This document shows, in pieces, positions 1-10,342 of a stretch of DNA of 64,000 nucleotides. The notes below the pieces were generated by a model. The model was not told where the DNA came from. It saw only the letters and a program-made list of their open reading frames with translations, and did not search any database. Made by a program: the position numbers and the translations under genes. The number at the start of each line of letters is the position of its first letter. The stretch's first letter is position 1. The DNA is from Pseudomonas sediminis (lineage in GTDB: Bacteria > Pseudomonadota > Gammaproteobacteria > Pseudomonadales > Pseudomonadaceae): contig NZ_CP154631.1 of the NCBI RefSeq assembly GCF_039555755.1, positions 3,348,001-3,412,000 on the forward strand. Reading direction: 5' to 3'.

Positions 1-1
1 G

Positions 2-412
2 GGCGCGAACAGCGAGGATTGGGTGCTGGTGCACGACGCCGCACGACCCAATCTGGCCACGGAAGACCTTGAGCGACTGTTGGACAGTCTGGCCGGTGAT
101 CCGGTTGGCGGCCTGCTGGCAGTGCCGGCGCGCGACACGCTCAAGCGTGCCGGAAGCGATGGCAGGGTGGTGGAGACCGTGGATCGTAGCGTGATCTGGC
201 AGGCTTACACGCCGCAGATGTTTCGTCTGGGCGCGCTGCGCGAGGCTCTGGCGCAAGCGCTGAAAGAAGGTGTGGCTGTGACCGATGAAGCTTCGGCCAT
301 GGAGTGGGCGGGGCAGTCGCCCCGGCTCATCGAAGGCCGGGCGGACAACCTCAAGGTCACCCGCCCGGAAGATCTGCATTATCTACAACGTATCTGGCGC
401 GAGAGTCGCTAA
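2..412 (+). CDS. ispD: 2-C-methyl-D-erythritol 4-phosphate cytidylyltransferase, 3' part
   Basis: This is the C-terminal 136 residues of IspD, which makes CDP-methylerythritol from MEP and CTP in the non-mevalonate isoprenoid pathway. The gene runs off the left edge, and the reading frame is open from base 2. The family-typical segments [25 protein letters not shown] and TDEASAMEW, and the ending [10 protein letters not shown], are all visible. About 95-100 N-terminal residues, including the nucleotide-binding glycine-rich start, lie outside the window. The gene ends 13 bp before the convergent HPF-like gene. IspF, the enzyme two steps on in the same pathway, is encoded about 3.8 kb downstream instead of being fused or adjacent to ispD. 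Confidence 0.95.
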   Translation, partial: GANSEDWVLVHDAARPNLATEDLERLLDSLAGDPVGGLLAVPARDTLKRAGSDGRVVETVDRSVIWQAYTPQMFRLGALREALAQALKEGVAVTDEASAMEWAGQSPRLIEGRADNLKVTRPEDLHYLQRIWRESR

Positions 413-425
413 GCGATCCGCAGCA

Positions 426-755
426 TCAGTGCGTCCAGCGCTTGGCATCCTTGCCCAGATTGCGGTCCAGCGCGTTGGTCAGCTTGTTCATGGCACCGTC
501 GATAGCCTGCTGCAGTTCGCTGGCATCATGGGAAACCGTCAGCGGGTCGCGTCCTTTCATCCGTGCCTCGACTTTGCAGCGCTTGTCCTGCGGACCACTT
601 TTGAGCGCGTTCTCGTCGGAGAGATGAATTTCGATCCGGGTGAGGTGGTCCTCGTAGCGCTGGAGCTTGTCCCGGACGCGACCGCGAATGTCGTCCTTGA
701 AGTCCATCGAGGAGGTGACGTGCTTTCCACTGTTGACCAGAACCTGCATAACCAT
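426..755 (-). CDS. HPF/RaiA-family ribosome-associated protein
   Basis: The product has 109 residues and an S30AE (HPF/YfiA) fold pattern: an N-terminal beta strand (VLVNSGKHV), a helix with charged residues (DDIRGRVRDKLQRYEDHLTRIEIHLSDEN), then VEARMKGRDPLTVSHDASELQQAIDGAMNKL. Proteins of this family bind the 30S decoding region and promote ribosome hibernation or protect idle ribosomes. It is a short, single-domain form without the long C-terminal tail of dimerising HPF. It is probably not the canonical rpoN-linked HPF, because no rpoN or PTS genes surround it. A start two codons later (base 749) is possible. It is transcribed convergently toward ispD. Confidence 0.8.
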   Translation of the reverse strand: MVMQVLVNSGKHVTSSMDFKDDIRGRVRDKLQRYEDHLTRIEIHLSDENALKSGPQDKRCKVEARMKGRDPLTVSHDASELQQAIDGAMNKLTNALDRNLGKDAKRWTH

Positions 756-892
756 GTCCTCATGTAGCTGAGTTCGTGAGTCCCCGTTTGAGCGGGGTGC
801 ATAGGTTGTGACGCGGTCGTCTCACCCAAGTTTCGCCCTGACTTGTGACATTCCATGACCGTTCAGCTGGGTGACAAGGTTGTTGCAGAATT

Positions 893-1789
893 TCAGGCGG
901 GAGTAAGGTATTCGGTGCGTTGGCTGAGTCCCTGCTGCAGGGCGTCGATCAACTGGCGTACCTTGGGCGAAAGGTGACGTTGCTGTGGGTAGAGCGCCCA
1001 AACTGCGGTATTGGGTGGGCGATGCTGCTCCAGTAGAGAGATCAGCCGCCCGTTACGCAGATGTTCGAGAACGTAGTAATCGGGGAGCTGGCACAGGCCA
1101 AAACCGCGTAGCGCAGCGTCGAGCACGGCCTGGCCGCTGTTGCAGCGCCAGTTGCCCTGCACTCGCACTTGGGTTTCCCGGCCATTTTCGGCGAAGCTCC
1201 AGGTATCGCTGCTGCCGATCAGGCAATTGTGGCGCGCCAGCTCTGACAGCGAATGAGGGCGGCCGTAGCGTTGCAGGTATTCGGGTGCCGCGCACAGGTA
1301 CATCTCGCGGGGGGCCAGGCGTGCGGCCATGAGTCGTGAGTCCTGCAGGCGCCCCAGGCGGATGGCCAGGTCCAGGCCATCGTGAAGCAGGTCGAGAGGG
1401 CGGTTGGACAGTTCTATCTCGACGCGTAACTGTGGGTGTCGCGCCATGAAGTCATTGACCAGTGGCACGATGAAGCGCTCGCCATACGCCACGGCGCAGG
1501 TCATGCGTAGCAGCCCTTTGGGTTCGGCGCCAAGATCGCCGACTGCACGCAACGCTTCTTCGCGGGCATCCTGCAGGCGCTGGCAGTGTTGCAGAAACAA
1601 CTGGCCGGCCTCGGTCAGGGCTACCCGCCTGGTGCTGCGGTAGAACAGACGGCTCTGCAGGCGCTCTTCCAGGCGCGCGACCTGGCGGCTGACCTGCGAA
1701 GTGGACAATCCCAAGCGCTCGGCCGCCGCACTGAACTGCCCGCACTCGGCCACGGCGACGAATTCGTCGAGTCCTTCCCAGCGATTCAT
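893..1789 (-). CDS. LysR-family transcriptional regulator, divergent from adhC
   Basis: This is a 298-residue LysR regulator. The N-terminal winged helix-turn-helix (FVAVAECGQFSAAAERLGLS, then TSQVSRQVARLEERL) is followed by the usual substrate-binding domain. The ATG at 1789 is chosen because AAGGAG lies 5 bp before it; a GTG two codons earlier would sit directly on the Shine-Dalgarno. The gene is transcribed away from adhC (S-hydroxymethyl-glutathione dehydrogenase). The shared 217-bp spacer carries a perfect 9-bp inverted repeat, so control of the formaldehyde-detoxification pair adhC-fghA is the likely job. That is inferred from position only; the inducer is unknown. Confidence 0.9.
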   Translation of the reverse strand: MNRWEGLDEFVAVAECGQFSAAAERLGLSTSQVSRQVARLEERLQSRLFYRSTRRVALTEAGQLFLQHCQRLQDAREEALRAVGDLGAEPKGLLRMTCAVAYGERFIVPLVNDFMARHPQLRVEIELSNRPLDLLHDGLDLAIRLGRLQDSRLMAARLAPREMYLCAAPEYLQRYGRPHSLSELARHNCLIGSSDTWSFAENGRETQVRVQGNWRCNSGQAVLDAALRGFGLCQLPDYYVLEHLRNGRLISLLEQHRPPNTAVWALYPQQRHLSPKVRQLIDALQQGLSQRTEYLTPA

Positions 1790-1899
1790 CGACACTCCTT
1801 CTCCCGTGTGCCTGATTGCATTTGTGCTGCGCCTTTGGGAGCTCGCTGTGGGTGATCCTAGTGCAGCCGGCGACAGGCCAGCTTTTGTTCAGGAAGGCT

Positions 1900-1927
1900 A
1901 ACATTATTTCTGTATGGCAATAATGTT
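1900..1927. promoter_or_regulatory. Candidate operator in the LysR/adhC divergent promoter region
   Basis: A perfect inverted repeat, AACATTATT - 10 bp - AATAATGTT, lies between the divergent lysR-type gene and adhC. It is AT-rich in a GC-rich neighbourhood. Its 28-bp span fits a LysR-type recognition site, with T-N11-A-like elements inside. The assignment to the neighbouring LysR protein is an inference from position and symmetry. Confidence 0.55.
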
Positions 1928-1967
1928 TTGCTATTTCGCTGATTATCTCTTGTTGGCCGTGAACTAG

Positions 1968-3119
<1,152 letters not shown>

Positions 3120-3156
3120 TGGCGTGCCGCACGGCTGATGGTCGTGCGGATTCTTT

Positions 3157-3224
3157 CGTAGGGTGCGTGGGGCCTCCTAGGCTGCGCGCACCGCTAATCC
3201 CTGGTGCGCATGGCGCACCCTACG
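3157..3224. repeat. REP-like inverted repeat (GTAGGGTGCG type)
   Basis: Arms CGTAGGGTGCG (3157-3167) and CGCACCCTACG (3214-3224) flank a GC-rich centre between adhC and fghA. The same kind of GTAGGGTGCG/GCGCACC palindrome recurs at 58054-58110, so this is a dispersed intergenic repeat. It may form a hairpin in an adhC-fghA transcript. Confidence 0.7.
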
Positions 3225-3233
3225 GAGCGGCTC

Positions 3234-4076
3234 ATGACCCTCGAAATCGTTTCAAGCAACAAGAGCTTCGGCGGCTGGCACAAGCGCTACCGCCATCGCT
3301 CCAGCAGCCTCAACTGCGACATGGTGTTCGCCGTCTATCTGCCGCCGCAGGCCGAGCAGGGCGCCAAGCTGCCGGTGCTGTACTGGCTGAGCGGGTTGAC
3401 CTGCACTGACGAGAACTTCATGCAGAAGGCTGGCGCTCAGCGGATGGCAGCCGAACTGGGGTTGATCATCATCGCGCCGGACACCAGCCCGCGTGGCGAG
3501 GGGGTGGCCGATGACGCCAATGGCGCCTATGACTTCGGTCTGGGTGCAGGCTTCTATGTCAATGCCATCCAGGAGCCCTTCGCGCGGCACTACCGCATGT
3601 ACGACTACGTGGTGCAGGAGTTGCCGGCGCTGATCGAGGCCAACTTCCCCGTCTCGGACAAGCGTGGCATCGCCGGCCATTCCATGGGCGGTCACGGTGC
3701 GTTGATCTGTGCGTTGAAGAATCCGGGGCGTTACCAGTCGGTATCGGCCTTTTCACCGATCAGCAATCCGATGAACTGCCCGTGGGGCGAGAAGGCCTTT
3801 TCCCTGTATCTGGGCGAGGAGCGTTCGCGTTGGCGTGAGTGGGATGCCAGCGTGCTGATCGCCGAGGCCAGCGAGAAGCTGCCGATCCTGGTCGATCAGG
3901 GCGATCGTGACGATTTTCTCGAAGGCCAGCTCAAGCCGCAGGCGTTGCAGGCTGCGGCCAAGGCGGCCGCTCATCCGCTGACGCTGCGCATGCAGCCGGG
4001 CTATGACCACAGCTACTACTTCATCGCCAGCTTCATCGACGATCACCTGCGTCATCACGCTGCTGCTTTGCGGTAG
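3234..4076 (+). CDS. fghA: S-formylglutathione hydrolase
   Basis: This is a 280-residue esterase-D family serine hydrolase (FghA/FrmB). It hydrolyses S-formylglutathione to formate and glutathione, completing formaldehyde detoxification after AdhC. The nucleophile elbow is [10 protein letters not shown], the acid region is [11 protein letters not shown], and the catalytic histidine is in GYDHSYYF. The [14 protein letters not shown] segment is family-typical. The start MTLEIV at 3234 is chosen over an upstream in-frame ATG because ACGGAG precedes it closely and it aligns with the usual N-terminus. It is probably cotranscribed with adhC. Confidence 0.96.
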   Translation: MTLEIVSSNKSFGGWHKRYRHRSSSLNCDMVFAVYLPPQAEQGAKLPVLYWLSGLTCTDENFMQKAGAQRMAAELGLIIIAPDTSPRGEGVADDANGAYDFGLGAGFYVNAIQEPFARHYRMYDYVVQELPALIEANFPVSDKRGIAGHSMGGHGALICALKNPGRYQSVSAFSPISNPMNCPWGEKAFSLYLGEERSRWREWDASVLIAEASEKLPILVDQGDRDDFLEGQLKPQALQAAAKAAAHPLTLRMQPGYDHSYYFIASFIDDHLRHHAAALR

Positions 4077-4078
4077 TC

Positions 4079-4130
4079 GTAGCCCGGATGAAATCCGAGA
4101 AATTCGCCCCCCGGATTTCATCCGGGCTAC
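4079..4130. repeat. Perfect 19-bp inverted repeat after fghA
   Basis: GTAGCCCGGATGAAATCCG (4079-4097) is mirrored exactly at 4112-4130 around a 14-bp loop. This matches the GTAGCCCGGATG-type repeats scattered in many Pseudomonas genomes (REP/terminator-like). It begins just after the fghA stop codon and would fold into a strong hairpin at the transcript end. Confidence 0.75.
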
Positions 4131-4150
4131 GGGGCAATGCGGTTAGAATC

Positions 4151-4173
4151 ACGCCCTGACTTTTTCAGGGCGT
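4151..4173 (+). promoter_or_regulatory. Hairpin immediately upstream of the ispF start
   Basis: ACGCCCTGA - CTTTT - TCAGGGCGT forms a 9-bp stem that ends 8 bp before the ispF ATG, followed by TGTTCTTT. No other good Shine-Dalgarno lies upstream of ispF. The AGGG in the 3' arm would be the only candidate, so folding could limit ispF translation. It may instead simply be a weak terminator for the upstream operon. Confidence 0.5.
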
Positions 4174-4181
4174 TGTTCTTT

Positions 4182-4655
4182 ATGCGTATCGGTCATGGCT
4201 ATGACGTACACCGCTTCGGCGAAGGCGATTTCATCACTCTCGGCGGCGTACGGATTCCCCATAAATTCGGTCTTGTCGCTCATTCCGACGGTGACGTGCT
4301 GCTGCACGCGCTGAGTGATGCCCTGCTCGGTGCAGTAGCGCTGGGCGATATCGGCAAACATTTCCCCGATACCGATCCGACTTTCAAAGGCGCCGATAGC
4401 CGTGCGCTGCTGCGCCATGTGATGGGCCTGGTGCGTGGCAAGGGCTACGCGGTGGGTAACGTCGACGCCACCATAATCGCCCAGGCGCCGAAGATGGCGC
4501 CGCATATCCAGAGCATGCGCGAGCGCGTTGCCGAGGACCTGGGTATCGAACTGGATCAGGTCAACGTCAAGGCCACCACCACCGAGAAGCTGGGTTTCAC
4601 CGGACGTGAGGAAGGTATCGCGGTGCACGCCGTCGCCCTGCTGGTCAAGGCATGA
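4182..4655 (+). CDS. ispF: 2-C-methyl-D-erythritol 2,4-cyclodiphosphate synthase
   Basis: IspF, 157 residues, converts CDP-ME 2-phosphate to MEcPP in the MEP isoprenoid pathway. The metal ligands are in the N-terminal GYDVHRF segment, and the other conserved parts ([48 protein letters not shown]) are intact. The start at [10 protein letters not shown] (4182) is chosen from the family alignment; an upstream in-frame ATG would add 15 unrelated residues through a hairpin. The stop overlaps the truD start by 4 bp (ATGA), so translation of the two is coupled. Confidence 0.97.
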   Translation: MRIGHGYDVHRFGEGDFITLGGVRIPHKFGLVAHSDGDVLLHALSDALLGAVALGDIGKHFPDTDPTFKGADSRALLRHVMGLVRGKGYAVGNVDATIIAQAPKMAPHIQSMRERVAEDLGIELDQVNVKATTTEKLGFTGREEGIAVHAVALLVKA

Positions 4656-5710
4656 ACGAGCTGCAGCTGCTGGGGCCGCGCGCCCATGGTGAGGCCTGTG
4701 GTCGGGCGGTGCTCAAGGCCACTGCCGAGGATTTTCAGGTCGATGAAGTGCTGGATATCCCGCTCACTGGGCAGGGTGAGCACCTCTGGCTATGGGTGGA
4801 AAAGCGTGGCCTGAATACCGAGGAGGCCGCCCGGCGGATCGCCCGCGCTGCCGGTCTGCCGCTCAAGGCGGTCAGTTACGCGGGACTCAAGGATCGTCAG
4901 GCGCTGACCCGGCAGTGGTTCAGTCTGCACCTGCCGGGCAAGGCCGACCCCGATCTGGCCGCTGCGCAGGGCGATGACATGGTCATCCTGCGCAGCCAGC
5001 GACACAACCGCAAATTGCAGCGCGGTGCCCATGCCGCCAACGGATTCACCTTGCGCCTGACTGCCCTGGAGGCGGACCGCGATGCGCTGGAGCAGCGTCT
5101 GCAGCGTATCGCCGAACAAGGCGTGCCCAACTATTTCGGCTTGCAGCGCTTTGGCTTCGATGGCGGCAATGTCGAGCAGGCGCGTGATTTCGCCTCGCGT
5201 CAGGAGTTGCCGGTGCAGCGCAACCTGCGCTCGCGCCTGCTGTCTTCGGCGCGCAGTTACCTGTTCAACCAGGTGCTGGCCAAGCGTGTGGCTGCCGGTA
5301 CCTGGAACCAGGCGCAGGTCGGCGATGTGCTGGCGTTCACCACCAGTCGCAGTTTTTTTGTCGCGGGGGAGGCCGAATGCAGCGATCCGCGGCTGGCCGC
5401 GCTCGACGTGCATCCGACAGGCCCACTCTGGGGCGATGGTGCGCTGCCGAGCGTCGCTACGGTGCAGGCGCTGGAGCAGTCGGTGGCTGAAGAGTGCGCG
5501 GAGCTGGTGCAATGGCTGGTCAAGGCGGACATGGCGCACGAACGGCGAATTCTGCGCCTCCCCATCGGCGGCCTGTCATGGCATTATCCCGAACCCGATA
5601 TTCTGCAACTTGCATTCGTCCTGCCGGCCGGGTGTTTCGCCACCGTGGTGGTGCGCGAATTGCTCGATCTGGTGCCAGCAGGGCAGACGGATACTCCATG
5701 CGAATTCTGA
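4652..5710 (+). CDS. truD: tRNA pseudouridine(13) synthase
   Basis: TruD, 352 residues, isomerises U13 in tRNA-Glu to pseudouridine. The catalytic aspartate is in [16 protein letters not shown], and NYFGLQRFG and the TRUD insertion domain are present. The family usually overlaps ispF and surE in gammaproteobacteria. Here it overlaps ispF by 4 bp and runs 13 bp into surE, so the three are tightly coupled. Confidence 0.96.
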   Translation: MNELQLLGPRAHGEACGRAVLKATAEDFQVDEVLDIPLTGQGEHLWLWVEKRGLNTEEAARRIARAAGLPLKAVSYAGLKDRQALTRQWFSLHLPGKADPDLAAAQGDDMVILRSQRHNRKLQRGAHAANGFTLRLTALEADRDALEQRLQRIAEQGVPNYFGLQRFGFDGGNVEQARDFASRQELPVQRNLRSRLLSSARSYLFNQVLAKRVAAGTWNQAQVGDVLAFTTSRSFFVAGEAECSDPRLAALDVHPTGPLWGDGALPSVATVQALEQSVAEECAELVQWLVKADMAHERRILRLPIGGLSWHYPEPDILQLAFVLPAGCFATVVVRELLDLVPAGQTDTPCEF

Positions 5711-6447
5711 TTTCCAACGACGACGGGGTGAACGCACCCGGTATCGCTGCGTTGCACCAAGCGCTGGCCGACTATGCCGAGTGCGTAGTGATCGCTCCTG
5801 CCGAAGACAAGAGCGGCGCCAGCAGCGCACTGACGCTCGATCGTCCGCTACATCCCATGGCCTTGGCCAATGGCTACATCAGCCTCAATGGCACGCCGAC
5901 CGATTGCGTGCACCTGGGGCTCAATGGCTTGCTCGAGCAGACGCCGGACATGGTCGTCTCTGGCATCAATCTGGGGGCCAACCTGGGTGATGACGTGCTC
6001 TATTCCGGCACCGTCGCCGCCGCGCTCGAAGGACGTTTCCTGAGCAAGCCAGCGTTCGCTTTCTCGCTGCTGTCGCGTCTTCCCGACAACCTGCCGACCG
6101 CTGCCTATTTCGCCCGTAAACTGGTCGAGGCGCACGAGCGGCTCGAACTGCCGCCGCGTACCGTGCTCAATGTCAACGTGCCGAATCTGCCGCTGGAACA
6201 TATTCGTGGCGTGCAACTGACCCGCCTCGGTCACCGCGCGCGCGCGGCGGCTCCGGTCAAGGTGGTCAACCCGCGTGGCAAGGAAGGTTACTGGATTGCG
6301 GCTGCCGGTGATGTCGAGGATGGCAGTCAGGGCACCGATTTCCATGCCGTGATGCAAGGTTATGTATCGATCACGCCGCTACGGCTTGATCGCACGTTCA
6401 ATGAGGCTCTCGAATCTATGGATGGCTGGTTGGAGGGCATCTTCTGA
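5698..6447 (+). CDS. surE: 5'/3'-nucleotidase SurE (stationary-phase survival)
   Basis: SurE, 249 residues, is a metal-dependent nucleotide phosphatase linked to stationary-phase survival. The N-terminal metal-binding motif [10 protein letters not shown], the GTPTDCV loop and [19 protein letters not shown] are all intact. The ATG at 5698 lies inside the truD 3' end. The gene continues into pcm through a TGATG overlap. The surE-pcm-nlpD-rpoS neighbourhood is a conserved gammaproteobacterial stress cluster. Confidence 0.97.
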   Translation: MRILISNDDGVNAPGIAALHQALADYAECVVIAPAEDKSGASSALTLDRPLHPMALANGYISLNGTPTDCVHLGLNGLLEQTPDMVVSGINLGANLGDDVLYSGTVAAALEGRFLSKPAFAFSLLSRLPDNLPTAAYFARKLVEAHERLELPPRTVLNVNVPNLPLEHIRGVQLTRLGHRARAAAPVKVVNPRGKEGYWIAAAGDVEDGSQGTDFHAVMQGYVSITPLRLDRTFNEALESMDGWLEGIF

Positions 6448-7121
6448 TGCGTGGCCAGGACGACATGCAGCGCAGCGGGATCGGCATGACCTCGCAGCGC
6501 ACCCGTGAGCGATTGATCCAGCGCCTCTATGAGGAAGGACTGTCGAACGCTCGGGTACTGGAAGTGATCCGCCGTACGCCGCGTCATCTGTTCGTCGATG
6601 AGGCCCTGGCGCACCGCGCCTATGAAGATACGGCGCTGCCCATCGGGCATAACCAGACGATTTCCCAGCCGTACATGGTCGGCCGCATGACCGAGCTGCT
6701 GCTGGCCGCTGGCCCGCTGGACAAGGTGCTGGAGATCGGTACCGGTTCCGGTTACCAGACCGCCGTGCTGGCACAGCTGGTCGAGCGGGTGTTCTCTGTG
6801 GAGCGCATTCAGGTGCTGCAGGATCGCGCCAAGGAGCGTCTGGCCGAACTCAAGCTGCGCAACGTGGTCTTTCGCTGGGGTGATGGCTGGGAAGGTTGGA
6901 ACGCGCTCGGCCCGTACAACGGCATCATCGTCACCGCCGCCGCCGCGCAAGTGCCGCAGGCCTTGCTCGATCAACTGGCTCCAGGTGGACGGCTGGTCAT
7001 CCCAGTCGGCAGTGGCGATGTGCAGCAGTTGTTGCTGATCGTACGTGAAGAGCAGGGTTTTTCCCGGCATGTGCTCGATGCGGTACGTTTCGTGCCGTTA
7101 CTCAACGGGCCGCTGGCCTGA
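6447..7121 (+). CDS. pcm: Protein-L-isoaspartate O-methyltransferase
   Basis: Pcm, 224 residues, methylates L-isoaspartyl residues using S-adenosylmethionine, starting the repair of aged proteins. The SAM-binding motif is [15 protein letters not shown]. The family-typical QTISQPYMV and [11 protein letters not shown] segments are seen. The ATG overlaps the surE stop (TGATG). An internal start at MQRSG or MTSQRT is possible because the first residues are poorly conserved in the family. Confidence 0.96.
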   Translation: MRGQDDMQRSGIGMTSQRTRERLIQRLYEEGLSNARVLEVIRRTPRHLFVDEALAHRAYEDTALPIGHNQTISQPYMVGRMTELLLAAGPLDKVLEIGTGSGYQTAVLAQLVERVFSVERIQVLQDRAKERLAELKLRNVVFRWGDGWEGWNALGPYNGIIVTAAAAQVPQALLDQLAPGGRLVIPVGSGDVQQLLLIVREEQGFSRHVLDAVRFVPLLNGPLA

Positions 7122-7146
7122 TCGCTTTTTCGCTCCGGAAGGATCC

Positions 7147-8085
7147 ATGAAGAAACATTTTCTGCTCTATGCCAAGGGCTTGGCCATGGGCGCTGCAGAT
7201 GTCGTGCCCGGCGTTTCCGGCGGCACCATCGCTTTCATCAGTGGCATTTATGACGAGCTGCTGCGCTCCATCGCCAGCATCCCCGAAGCGCTCCTGCTTT
7301 TGCTGCGTGGTCGCATCAAGGACGCCTGGCAGATGGCCAACGCGACCTTTCTGCTGGTGCTGCTGTGCGGCATCCTCACCAGTGTCCTGACGCTCGCTCG
7401 CTTGATCACCTATTTGCTGCACCATCATCCGATTCCGGTGTGGTCGTTTTTCTTCGGATTGATTCTGGTGTCCACCTATTTGGTGGGGCGCGAGATCGAG
7501 CGGTGGAACTGGAGCAGGGTGGTGAGTTTTGTGCTCGGTCTGGCTTTCGCCTACTGGATCACCGTCGCGGCGCCCATGCAGTGGGGCAGTGACCTGCCGA
7601 CTCTGTTTCTGGCTGGTGCCATTGCTATCTGCGCAATGATCCTGCCGGGTATCTCGGGCAGTTTCATCCTGCTCCTGCTGGGCCTTTACTCGGTGGTATT
7701 GGGGGCGGTGAAAGAGCTCGATCTTATGGTCTTGGCGGTGTTTGCCAGCGGTTGTCTGGTTGGCATTCTCAGTTTCGCTCGCCTGCTAAGTTGGCTGCTT
7801 TCACGTTGGCGTGACCTCAGTCTGGCGTTTCTCGCTGGCCTGATGCTGGGTTCGCTGAACAAGGTCTGGCCCTGGAAGGAGACCCTGAGCTGGCGTATCG
7901 ACAGCAAGGGCGAGCAGGTGCCGTTACTGGAGAGCAATCTGCTGCCAGGGAAATTTGCCGAAATCAGTGGTCAGGATCCGCAGTTGCTGTTTGCCGTTGC
8001 ACTGGCAATCGGCGGCATCGTTCTGGTGCTCGGTTTGGAGTGGCTGGCGAGTCGTCGGCCAGTCGATACTGGTCGCGCTGAATAA
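7147..8085 (+). CDS. DUF368 polyprenyl-phosphate transporter (PopT family)
   Basis: This is a 312-residue polytopic membrane protein with the DUF368 signature GAADVVPGVSGGTIAFISGIYDELL near the N-terminus and the mirrored ILPGISGSFILLLLG later. DUF368 proteins have been shown in other bacteria to recycle undecaprenyl phosphate across the membrane (PopT). The role here follows from family membership. Translation most likely begins at 7147 (MKKHFLLYAKG), after GGAAGG. It sits between pcm and nlpD, with 25 bp to pcm, and is probably in the same operon. About eight to nine hydrophobic segments are apparent. Confidence 0.88.
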   Translation: MKKHFLLYAKGLAMGAADVVPGVSGGTIAFISGIYDELLRSIASIPEALLLLLRGRIKDAWQMANATFLLVLLCGILTSVLTLARLITYLLHHHPIPVWSFFFGLILVSTYLVGREIERWNWSRVVSFVLGLAFAYWITVAAPMQWGSDLPTLFLAGAIAICAMILPGISGSFILLLLGLYSVVLGAVKELDLMVLAVFASGCLVGILSFARLLSWLLSRWRDLSLAFLAGLMLGSLNKVWPWKETLSWRIDSKGEQVPLLESNLLPGKFAEISGQDPQLLFAVALAIGGIVLVLGLEWLASRRPVDTGRAE

Positions 8086-8133
8086 ATACGGCACAATAGG
8101 CGTCGTACTCGGAATCATTCAGGGAGCTGTTGG

Positions 8134-9012
8134 GTGAGTTGGACCGTCCTTCACGTGCTAGTCCGCGCAGTAGCAGCCATTCGCCTGCCTCTGGCCATGC
8201 TTGCTGCCTCCGCGTTGGTCGGCTGTGCCAGCTCGCCCCCAGGTGGTGTGCAAGTAGTCGACCGTGGACAGAACCAGGGGCGTGCTCCAGTAGTACAGCG
8301 TCAGCCCGTGCGCAGCGGCCACTATGTGGTGCAGCGTGGCGACACGCTCTACTCCATTGCCTTTCGTTTCGGCTGGGACTGGAAAGCGCTGGCTGCCCAT
8401 AACGGCCTGCGTGATCCTTACGTGATCCGCGTTGGCCAGGCGATCCGTTTCGACAACCGCCCCGTAGGTAACAGTCAGCCGGTCGCTTCGGCACCGCCTC
8501 CAACCACTTCGACCGTTATCACCCAACCAGTGCCCAGTCGTCCACCGGTTGCCGTTACTGCGCCGCCTGCAACTCAGCCCGCTCGCCCGCCGGTAGCCAA
8601 TACACCAGCGACGACGCCAGTCACTCCAGTGAGTCGTTCTGCCAGCGGTTGGTCGTGGCCAACCGACGGCACGGTAATCAGCCGTTTTTCCTCAAACGGT
8701 AGTTTGAATAAAGGCATTGATATCGCAGGGCAATTAGGCCAGCCTGTTTTAGCTGCGTCTGATGGATCAGTGGTGTACGCCGGGAGTGGTTTGCGGGGCT
8801 ACGGCGAGTTGATCATCATCAAGCACAGCGATACCTACGTAAGTGCTTACGGTCATAACCGCAGGTTGTTGGTACGGGAGGGGCAGCAGGTCAAAGCCGG
8901 GCAAAGTATTGCCGAAATGGGGTCCACAGGGGCCGACCGGGTGAAGCTGCACTTCGAGATTCGCCGCCAAGGTAAACCTGTCGATCCGCTGCAATATCTG
9001 CCACGTCGTTGA
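8134..9012 (+). CDS. nlpD: NlpD-type lipoprotein, amidase activator (LysM + degenerate M23)
   Basis: The product has 292 residues and a GTG start. It has a signal peptide with lipobox LVGC (Cys at about residue 30). A LysM domain (HYVVQRGDTLYSIAFRFGWD) is followed by a Pro/Thr-rich linker and a C-terminal LytM/M23 domain. The domain is degenerate: where an active enzyme has HxxxD it shows NKGID, and the HxH motif reads KLH. This matches E. coli NlpD, which activates the amidase AmiC instead of cutting peptidoglycan itself. It directly precedes rpoS; in many gammaproteobacteria a major rpoS promoter lies inside nlpD. Confidence 0.93.
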   Translation: MSWTVLHVLVRAVAAIRLPLAMLAASALVGCASSPPGGVQVVDRGQNQGRAPVVQRQPVRSGHYVVQRGDTLYSIAFRFGWDWKALAAHNGLRDPYVIRVGQAIRFDNRPVGNSQPVASAPPPTTSTVITQPVPSRPPVAVTAPPATQPARPPVANTPATTPVTPVSRSASGWSWPTDGTVISRFSSNGSLNKGIDIAGQLGQPVLAASDGSVVYAGSGLRGYGELIIIKHSDTYVSAYGHNRRLLVREGQQVKAGQSIAEMGSTGADRVKLHFEIRRQGKPVDPLQYLPRR

Positions 9013-9113
9013 TCCGTCGCTGACCCGTTCCATCACGTAGGAGGGACGGGCTCAGGTGTGGCCAGGACGGTTCCGCCAGAGTCTGTTGTCGAACTCAGCT
9101 AGGGACAACAACA

Positions 9114-10121
9114 ATGGCTCTCATCAAAAAAGAAGCGCCGGAGTTTGACGTCGACGATGAACTGCTCCTCATGGAGCCAGGCATCGTTTTCGGCGAGGTT
9201 CAGGGCGATGAGGTGGAAGCACCGGTCGCACGTACCAAGGCGAAGAACGCCACCCCCTCCAAGCAGCACAAATACATCGACTACACCCGAGCGCTAGACG
9301 CCACTCAGCTTTACCTCAACGAAATCGGTTTCTCTCCCTTGCTCACTCCCGAAGAGGAAGTGCACTTCGCGCGTCTGGCGCAGAAGGGCGATCCTGCTGG
9401 GCGCAAACGCATGATCGAGAGCAACCTGCGGCTGGTCGTGAAGATCGCTCGGCGTTACGTCAATCGCGGTCTTTCCCTACTTGATCTGATCGAGGAGGGT
9501 AATCTCGGCTTGATTCGTGCCGTGGAAAAATTCGATCCGGAGCGGGGGTTCCGTTTCTCGACCTATGCAACCTGGTGGATCCGCCAGACCATCGAACGCG
9601 CCATCATGAACCAGACGCGAACCATCCGTTTGCCGATTCATGTGGTCAAGGAGCTCAACGTCTATCTGCGTGCAGCTCGTGAACTGACCCAGAAGCTTGA
9701 CCATGAGCCTTCTGCGGAAGAAATTGCCAACCTGCTGGAAAAACCGGTGGGCGAGGTCAAGCGCATGCTCGGCCTCAACGAACGCGTATCCTCGGTGGAC
9801 GTTTCGCTCGGTCCGGACTCGGACAAGACACTGCTCGACACCCTGACCGATGATCGCCCGACCGATCCCTGTGAGCTGTTGCAGGACGATGATCTGTCGC
9901 AGAGCATCGATCAGTGGCTTTCCGACCTGACCGACAAACAACGGGAAGTCGTTGTGCGCCGCTTCGGTCTGCGCGGCCATGAAAGCTGTACCCTTGAAGA
10001 GGTAGGGCAGGAGATCGGCCTGACCCGCGAGCGAGTGCGGCAGATTCAGGTCGAGGCGCTCAAGCGCCTGCGGGAGATTCTCGAGAAGAACGGCTTGTCC
10101 AGCGAGGCCTTGTTTCAGTGA
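9114..10121 (+). CDS. rpoS: RNA polymerase sigma factor RpoS
   Basis: RpoS, 335 residues, is the stationary-phase and general stress sigma factor. Region 1.2 ([22 protein letters not shown]), region 2 ([49 protein letters not shown]), region 3 and region 4 ([28 protein letters not shown]) are all intact. The Shine-Dalgarno is weak (AGGGA about 9 bp before the ATG) and contains a GGA core that an RsmA/CsrA protein could in principle contact. An intrinsic terminator follows about 20 bp after the stop. Confidence 0.98.
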   Translation: MALIKKEAPEFDVDDELLLMEPGIVFGEVQGDEVEAPVARTKAKNATPSKQHKYIDYTRALDATQLYLNEIGFSPLLTPEEEVHFARLAQKGDPAGRKRMIESNLRLVVKIARRYVNRGLSLLDLIEEGNLGLIRAVEKFDPERGFRFSTYATWWIRQTIERAIMNQTRTIRLPIHVVKELNVYLRAARELTQKLDHEPSAEEIANLLEKPVGEVKRMLGLNERVSSVDVSLGPDSDKTLLDTLTDDRPTDPCELLQDDDLSQSIDQWLSDLTDKQREVVVRRFGLRGHESCTLEEVGQEIGLTRERVRQIQVEALKRLREILEKNGLSSEALFQ

Positions 10122-10140
10122 GGTTTCGCCTCGATCACGA

Positions 10141-10163
10141 ACCCGGCTCCGGCCGGGTTTTTT
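10141..10163 (+). terminator. rpoS intrinsic terminator
   Basis: ACCCGGC - TCCG - GCCGGGT followed by six T residues, 19 bp after the rpoS stop codon. Confidence 0.85.
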
Positions 10164-10174
10164 ATGCGCGCTTA

Positions 10175-10192
10175 TGTAAGCCATCGCTTACA
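10175..10192 (+). promoter_or_regulatory. GacA upstream activating sequence for rsmZ
   Basis: TGTAAG-CCATCG-CTTACA is an exact match to the known Pseudomonas GacA box (TGTAAG-N6-CTTACA). It lies about 160 bp before the predicted rsmZ start. The stretch between is strongly AT-rich (10200-10285), as expected for an MvaT/H-NS-type silencer region. Confidence 0.88.
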
Positions 10193-10307
10193 GGTGTTGT
10201 CAGTATATGTTCTGAAAGCCCATGGTTTTTACTGATATTTTACTTAACTGTTTGTTTTTTAAAGATTTTAAAAAAATCACGAATAGACTGGGTCAATCTG
10301 AGTCGGG

Positions 10308-10335
10308 TTGTGCGGTTGCCTGAGGCGGCTAATAT
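10308..10335 (+). promoter_or_regulatory. Predicted rsmZ core promoter
   Basis: TTGTGC (10308-10313) and TAATAT (10330-10335), separated by 16 bp, lie just before the first hairpin of rsmZ. Start of transcription is expected near 10341-10343. The -10 match is good and the -35 is mediocre, as usual for an activator-dependent promoter. Confidence 0.6.
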
Positions 10336-10342
10336 CACACCC

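Noticed and set aside
8134..9012. Active M23 endopeptidase function for the NlpD-like lipoprotein
   Set aside because: Two metal-ligand positions are replaced (NKGID for HxxxD, KLH for HxH), so it is expected to be an amidase activator and not an enzyme.
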